Positions 28,493 through 30,586 of a stretch of DNA of 30,586 nt are shown here, piece after piece; the stretch's first letter is position 1, and every line of letters starts with the position of its first letter. This stretch comes from Candidatus Gallimonas intestinigallinarum (GTDB lineage: Bacteria; Bacillota_A; Clostridia; Christensenellales; Borkfalkiaceae), in assembly GCA_019116405.1 (NCBI GenBank), contig DXBS01000041.1, positions 1 to 30,586 on the forward strand. The letters run 5' to 3'. A program made the position numbers and the translations under genes. Under the pieces are notes generated by a model. It did not search any database and had not been told where the DNA came from. It was given only the letters and a program-made list of their open reading frames with translations.

Positions 28493-29194
28493 ATGCTGGA
28501 ACTTTTGTGCAGACTGATGTGCCGTCTGTTTTTCTTTACGGGCTCCGTACGGGACGAAGGGTCGTATCCCAGGCCGCTCTCTCCCAAGGAGGAGGCAAAA
28601 TATCTTGCCTTGGCGCGGGAAGGGGACGCCGCCGCCCGCGACAAGCTCATTCGTCACAACATGCGTCTGGTGGCGCACGTCGTCAAAAAATATACGGGTG
28701 CGGCGGAGACGGACGACATGATCTCGGTCGGGAGCATCGGGCTTATCAAGGCGATCAACACCTACGAGCCCTCGCGCGGGACGCGGCTCGCGACCTATAC
28801 GGCGCGCTGTATCGAGAATGAGGTGCTCATGTTTATCCGCGCGGGCAAAAAGCACAAGGCAAACGTCTCGCTGTCCGATCCCGTCGGCACCGATAAGGAC
28901 GGCAACGAGCTGACTATTATGGACCTGCTGTTTGAAAAGGAGGATAAGGTCTTTGGCAGCGTGGAACACTCGCTCATGCTGGAAAAGTTCCTGTCCGCCG
29001 TCAAGCGGCTTCTGGATGAGCGGGAGACGCAGGTCATCTGCATGCGCTATGCGCTGACGGGCGGCGCTCCCATGCCCCAGCGCGAGGTTGCGCAGCGGCT
29101 GAAGATCTCCCGTTCCTACGTCTCGCGCATTGAAAAGCACGCGCTGGAAAAATTACGCGCGGGGCTCAGGCGGGAGGACTTCTTCGCCGACTGA
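28493..29194 (+). CDS. sigK: RNA polymerase sporulation sigma factor SigK, intact
   Basis: 233 residues. The N-terminus LLCRLMCRLFFFTGSV is the hydrophobic pro-sequence typical of sigma-K, followed by YPRPLSPKEEAKYL and the region 2 core RLVAHVVKKYTGAAETDDMI, SVGSIGLIKAINTYEPS and ARCIENEVLMFIR. Region 4 is REVAQRLKISRSYVSRIEKHALEKL. Sigma-K drives late mother-cell genes in sporulation after removal of the pro-sequence. The gene is uninterrupted, with no skin-type insertion. The ATG at 28493 follows AGGAGG by six bases. Sigma-E is the nearest alternative, but the FFFTG N-terminus favours sigma-K. Confidence 0.88.
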   Translation: MLELLCRLMCRLFFFTGSVRDEGSYPRPLSPKEEAKYLALAREGDAAARDKLIRHNMRLVAHVVKKYTGAAETDDMISVGSIGLIKAINTYEPSRGTRLATYTARCIENEVLMFIRAGKKHKANVSLSDPVGTDKDGNELTIMDLLFEKEDKVFGSVEHSLMLEKFLSAVKRLLDERETQVICMRYALTGGAPMPQREVAQRLKISRSYVSRIEKHALEKLRAGLRREDFFAD

Positions 29195-29232
29195 ACTTAT
29201 ACATTCCATAAGCAACATTGATATTTATTTCA

Positions 29233-29261
29233 TTGACATCGGACTTTTCATAAGCTATAAT
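29233..29261 (+). promoter_or_regulatory. Consensus promoter of the T-box/asparagine synthase transcript
   Basis: TTGACA (29233-29238), 17 bases, TATAAT (29256-29261): a perfect promoter starting the T-box leader. Confidence 0.88.
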
Positions 29262-29269
29262 CATACAAA

Positions 29270-29546
29270 AGCAATGACGAAGAGGAGTACTTCGGGGCAC
29301 GCTTTCAAAGAGAGCGGGGGCATGTGAGAGCCCCGCAGAGCGTCCGGGGGAAGAACACTTCCGAGCCGCGACCTGAACGGGGAAAGCCAAGTAGGGAAGC
29401 CGTGACCGCCGCGTCAGAGCGGAAGCTCTTATTGTGCGAAAGCCTTATTGAGAGCGAGAGGGACCGCCTTTGTGCGGTAAATTAGGTGGCACCGCGGATA
29501 CACGGCTATTCGTCCTAAATTTTCAGGGACGTATGGCCGTTTTTTC
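29270..29546 (+). ncRNA. T-box riboswitch leader, Asn-specific
   Basis: Stem I begins around 29275: AGTA (S-turn) pairs opposite GAAG, leaving AAC at 29354-29356 followed by AC in the specifier loop, the codon for asparagine. The conserved T-box AGGTGGCACCGCGG is at 29484-29497; its TGGC would pair with the tRNA 3' end GCCA, that is a G discriminator, as tRNA-Asn has. The terminator follows at 29502. Uncharged tRNA-Asn should stabilise the antiterminator and switch on the asparagine synthase gene. Confidence 0.92.
29502..29546 (+). terminator. T-box terminator hairpin
   Basis: Left arm 29502-29515 (ACGGCTATTCGTCC) pairs with 29526-29540 (GGGACGTATGGCCGT) with small mismatches, followed by T29540-29545. 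It competes with the antiterminator that contains the T-box. Confidence 0.85.
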
Positions 29547-29565
29547 GTCCACGGAGGAGTTTTTT

Positions 29566-30586
29566 ATGTGTGCGATCTATGTTTTGACGGGAAAGAGCAT
29601 CACGCCTGCAGAGGCGGAACTGGCGTTTTACCGCACCGCTTCGCGCGGGCCGGATATGAGCAACTTTTCGGAGACGGCGGAGGGCTATGTCGGCTTTCAC
29701 CGCCTCGCAATCATGGGCTTGAACGCGGCGGGCATGCAGCCCTTCTACCGCGGCGGCAACTTCGTCGTGTGCAACGGCGAGCTGTACGGCTTCCGCAAGG
29801 TCAAGCGCGAGCTGGAGGAGATGGGCTATTCCTTCATCTCCGATTCCGACTGCGAAATCTTGCTGCCCCTCTATGAACTGTACGGCACGGATATGTTCGC
29901 CCGCCTGGATGCGGAGTTTGCCTGCGTCATCTATGACGCAAAGACCCGTTCCTATATCGCCGCGCGCGATCCCATCGGCATCCGCCCGCTCTACTACGGG
30001 TACATGGCGGACGGCAAGATCGCCTTTGCGAGCGAGCCCAAGAACCTCGTCTCCGTCGTCGAGGGGCAGATCCTGCCCTTCCCGCCCGGGCATTACTATA
30101 AGGACGGCAAGTTCGTGTGCTATCTCGACTTGACCCGGGTACATACCGTCATTCATGACGATCCGGAGACGGTGTGCAAGAACATCCGCGAGAAACTCAT
30201 CGCGGGCGTGGAAAAGCGGCTGGATGCGGACGCGCCCGTGGGCTTTCTGCTCTCGGGCGGGCTGGATTCCTCCCTCGTGTGCGCGATCGCGCAAAAATTG
30301 CTCCCGCGTCCTATCCGCACCTTCGCCGTCGGCATGCGCAAGGACGCCATCGACTTAAAGTACGCAAGAGAAGTCGCCGACTATATCGGCAGCGAGCACA
30401 CCGAGATCTACATGACGCGCGAGGACGTGCTGGAGTCGCTGGAGTTTGTCATCAAATCGCTCGGCACATATGACATTACGACCATCCGCGCCAGCATGGG
30501 CATGTATCTTCTATGCCGTCAGATCCATCTCTCAACCAATGTGCGCGTTCTGCTGACGGGAGAGATCTCCGACGAGCTCTTTGGCT
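29566..30586 (+). CDS. asnB: Asparagine synthase (glutamine-hydrolysing), 5' part
   Basis: The ATG at 29566 follows GGAGGAG, and the frame is open to the right edge (340 codons seen; the full enzyme has about 500-630). The N-terminus MCAIYVL gives the catalytic Cys2 of a class II glutamine amidotransferase (the usual MCGI is here MCAI). NGELYGF, ARDPIGIRPLYYG and FASEPKNL are the glutaminase pocket motifs. The synthetase domain has the ATP PP-loop LLSGGLDSSLV and the start of TGEISDELFG. It makes asparagine from aspartate, glutamine and ATP. Control by the Asn T-box supports the assignment. Confidence 0.95.
   Translation, partial: MCAIYVLTGKSITPAEAELAFYRTASRGPDMSNFSETAEGYVGFHRLAIMGLNAAGMQPFYRGGNFVVCNGELYGFRKVKRELEEMGYSFISDSDCEILLPLYELYGTDMFARLDAEFACVIYDAKTRSYIAARDPIGIRPLYYGYMADGKIAFASEPKNLVSVVEGQILPFPPGHYYKDGKFVCYLDLTRVHTVIHDDPETVCKNIREKLIAGVEKRLDADAPVGFLLSGGLDSSLVCAIAQKLLPRPIRTFAVGMRKDAIDLKYAREVADYIGSEHTEIYMTREDVLESLEFVIKSLGTYDITTIRASMGMYLLCRQIHLSTNVRVLLTGEISDELFG

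Overview
The window looks like the chromosome of a moderately GC-rich member of the Clostridia, probably an uncultured gut lineage. The evidence is Firmicutes-type AGGAGG ribosome binding sites, consensus TTGACA-17-TATAAT promoters, an Asn T-box riboswitch, an uninterrupted sporulation sigma-K gene, a DegV lipid-binding protein, an iron-sulfur L-serine dehydratase, and many cell-surface and hypothetical families of that class. No phage structural gene, transposase or CRISPR array is visible.

Layout. 1-2376: an HxlR-type regulator (minus strand, cut by the left edge) diverges from a redox operon through two face-to-face consensus promoters. The operon holds a truncated NTF2-like gene, an alpha/beta hydrolase, an FMN-binding flavin reductase and an NAD(P)H-dependent flavodoxin-fold reductase. 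2394-6120: an orphan promoter and leader, a GNAT acetyltransferase behind a 29-bp palindrome, L-serine dehydratase, and three small membrane proteins. 6175-8635 (minus): an ECF sigma factor translationally coupled to a membrane-anchored beta-propeller protein. 8876-12610: a 1244-residue protein with two cytoplasmic XRE HTH domains, one membrane segment, about nine to ten InlB/Flg_new repeats and a BspA-like leucine-rich region.

12674-18284 is a regulator and nuclease region. It holds a small HTH protein with operator-like repeats around it, a soluble FtsH-like AAA protease, a Cas4-like plus DnaQ-like nuclease (DUF2779), an AT-rich remnant of a GmrSD/DUF262-HNH restriction protein, and a WYL regulator fused to leucine-rich repeats and a C-terminal segment resembling sigma-70 region 4.

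18450-26367 is a compact run of plus-strand genes, many with ATGA stop/start overlaps. A CPCC zinc-finger protein and a coupled hypothetical come first. Then, behind a palindromic operator candidate, come two large hypotheticals, an ADP-ribosylglycohydrolase, two more hypotheticals, a cyclic-phosphate-processing receiver-like protein, a DnaQ-fold protein with a degraded third catalytic motif, and a DUF1273/SLOG protein. This is the best candidate for an undescribed multi-gene system, possibly handling ADP-ribose or cyclic-phosphate nucleotides; that role is inference.

26368-27202 is non-coding: two tandem copies of a hairpin-rich repeat abutting a tRNA-Leu(UAG) gene. 27250-30586 returns to housekeeping genes: DegV (minus), sigK, and an asparagine synthase (cut by the right edge) behind a T-box leader whose specifier reads AAC (Asn).
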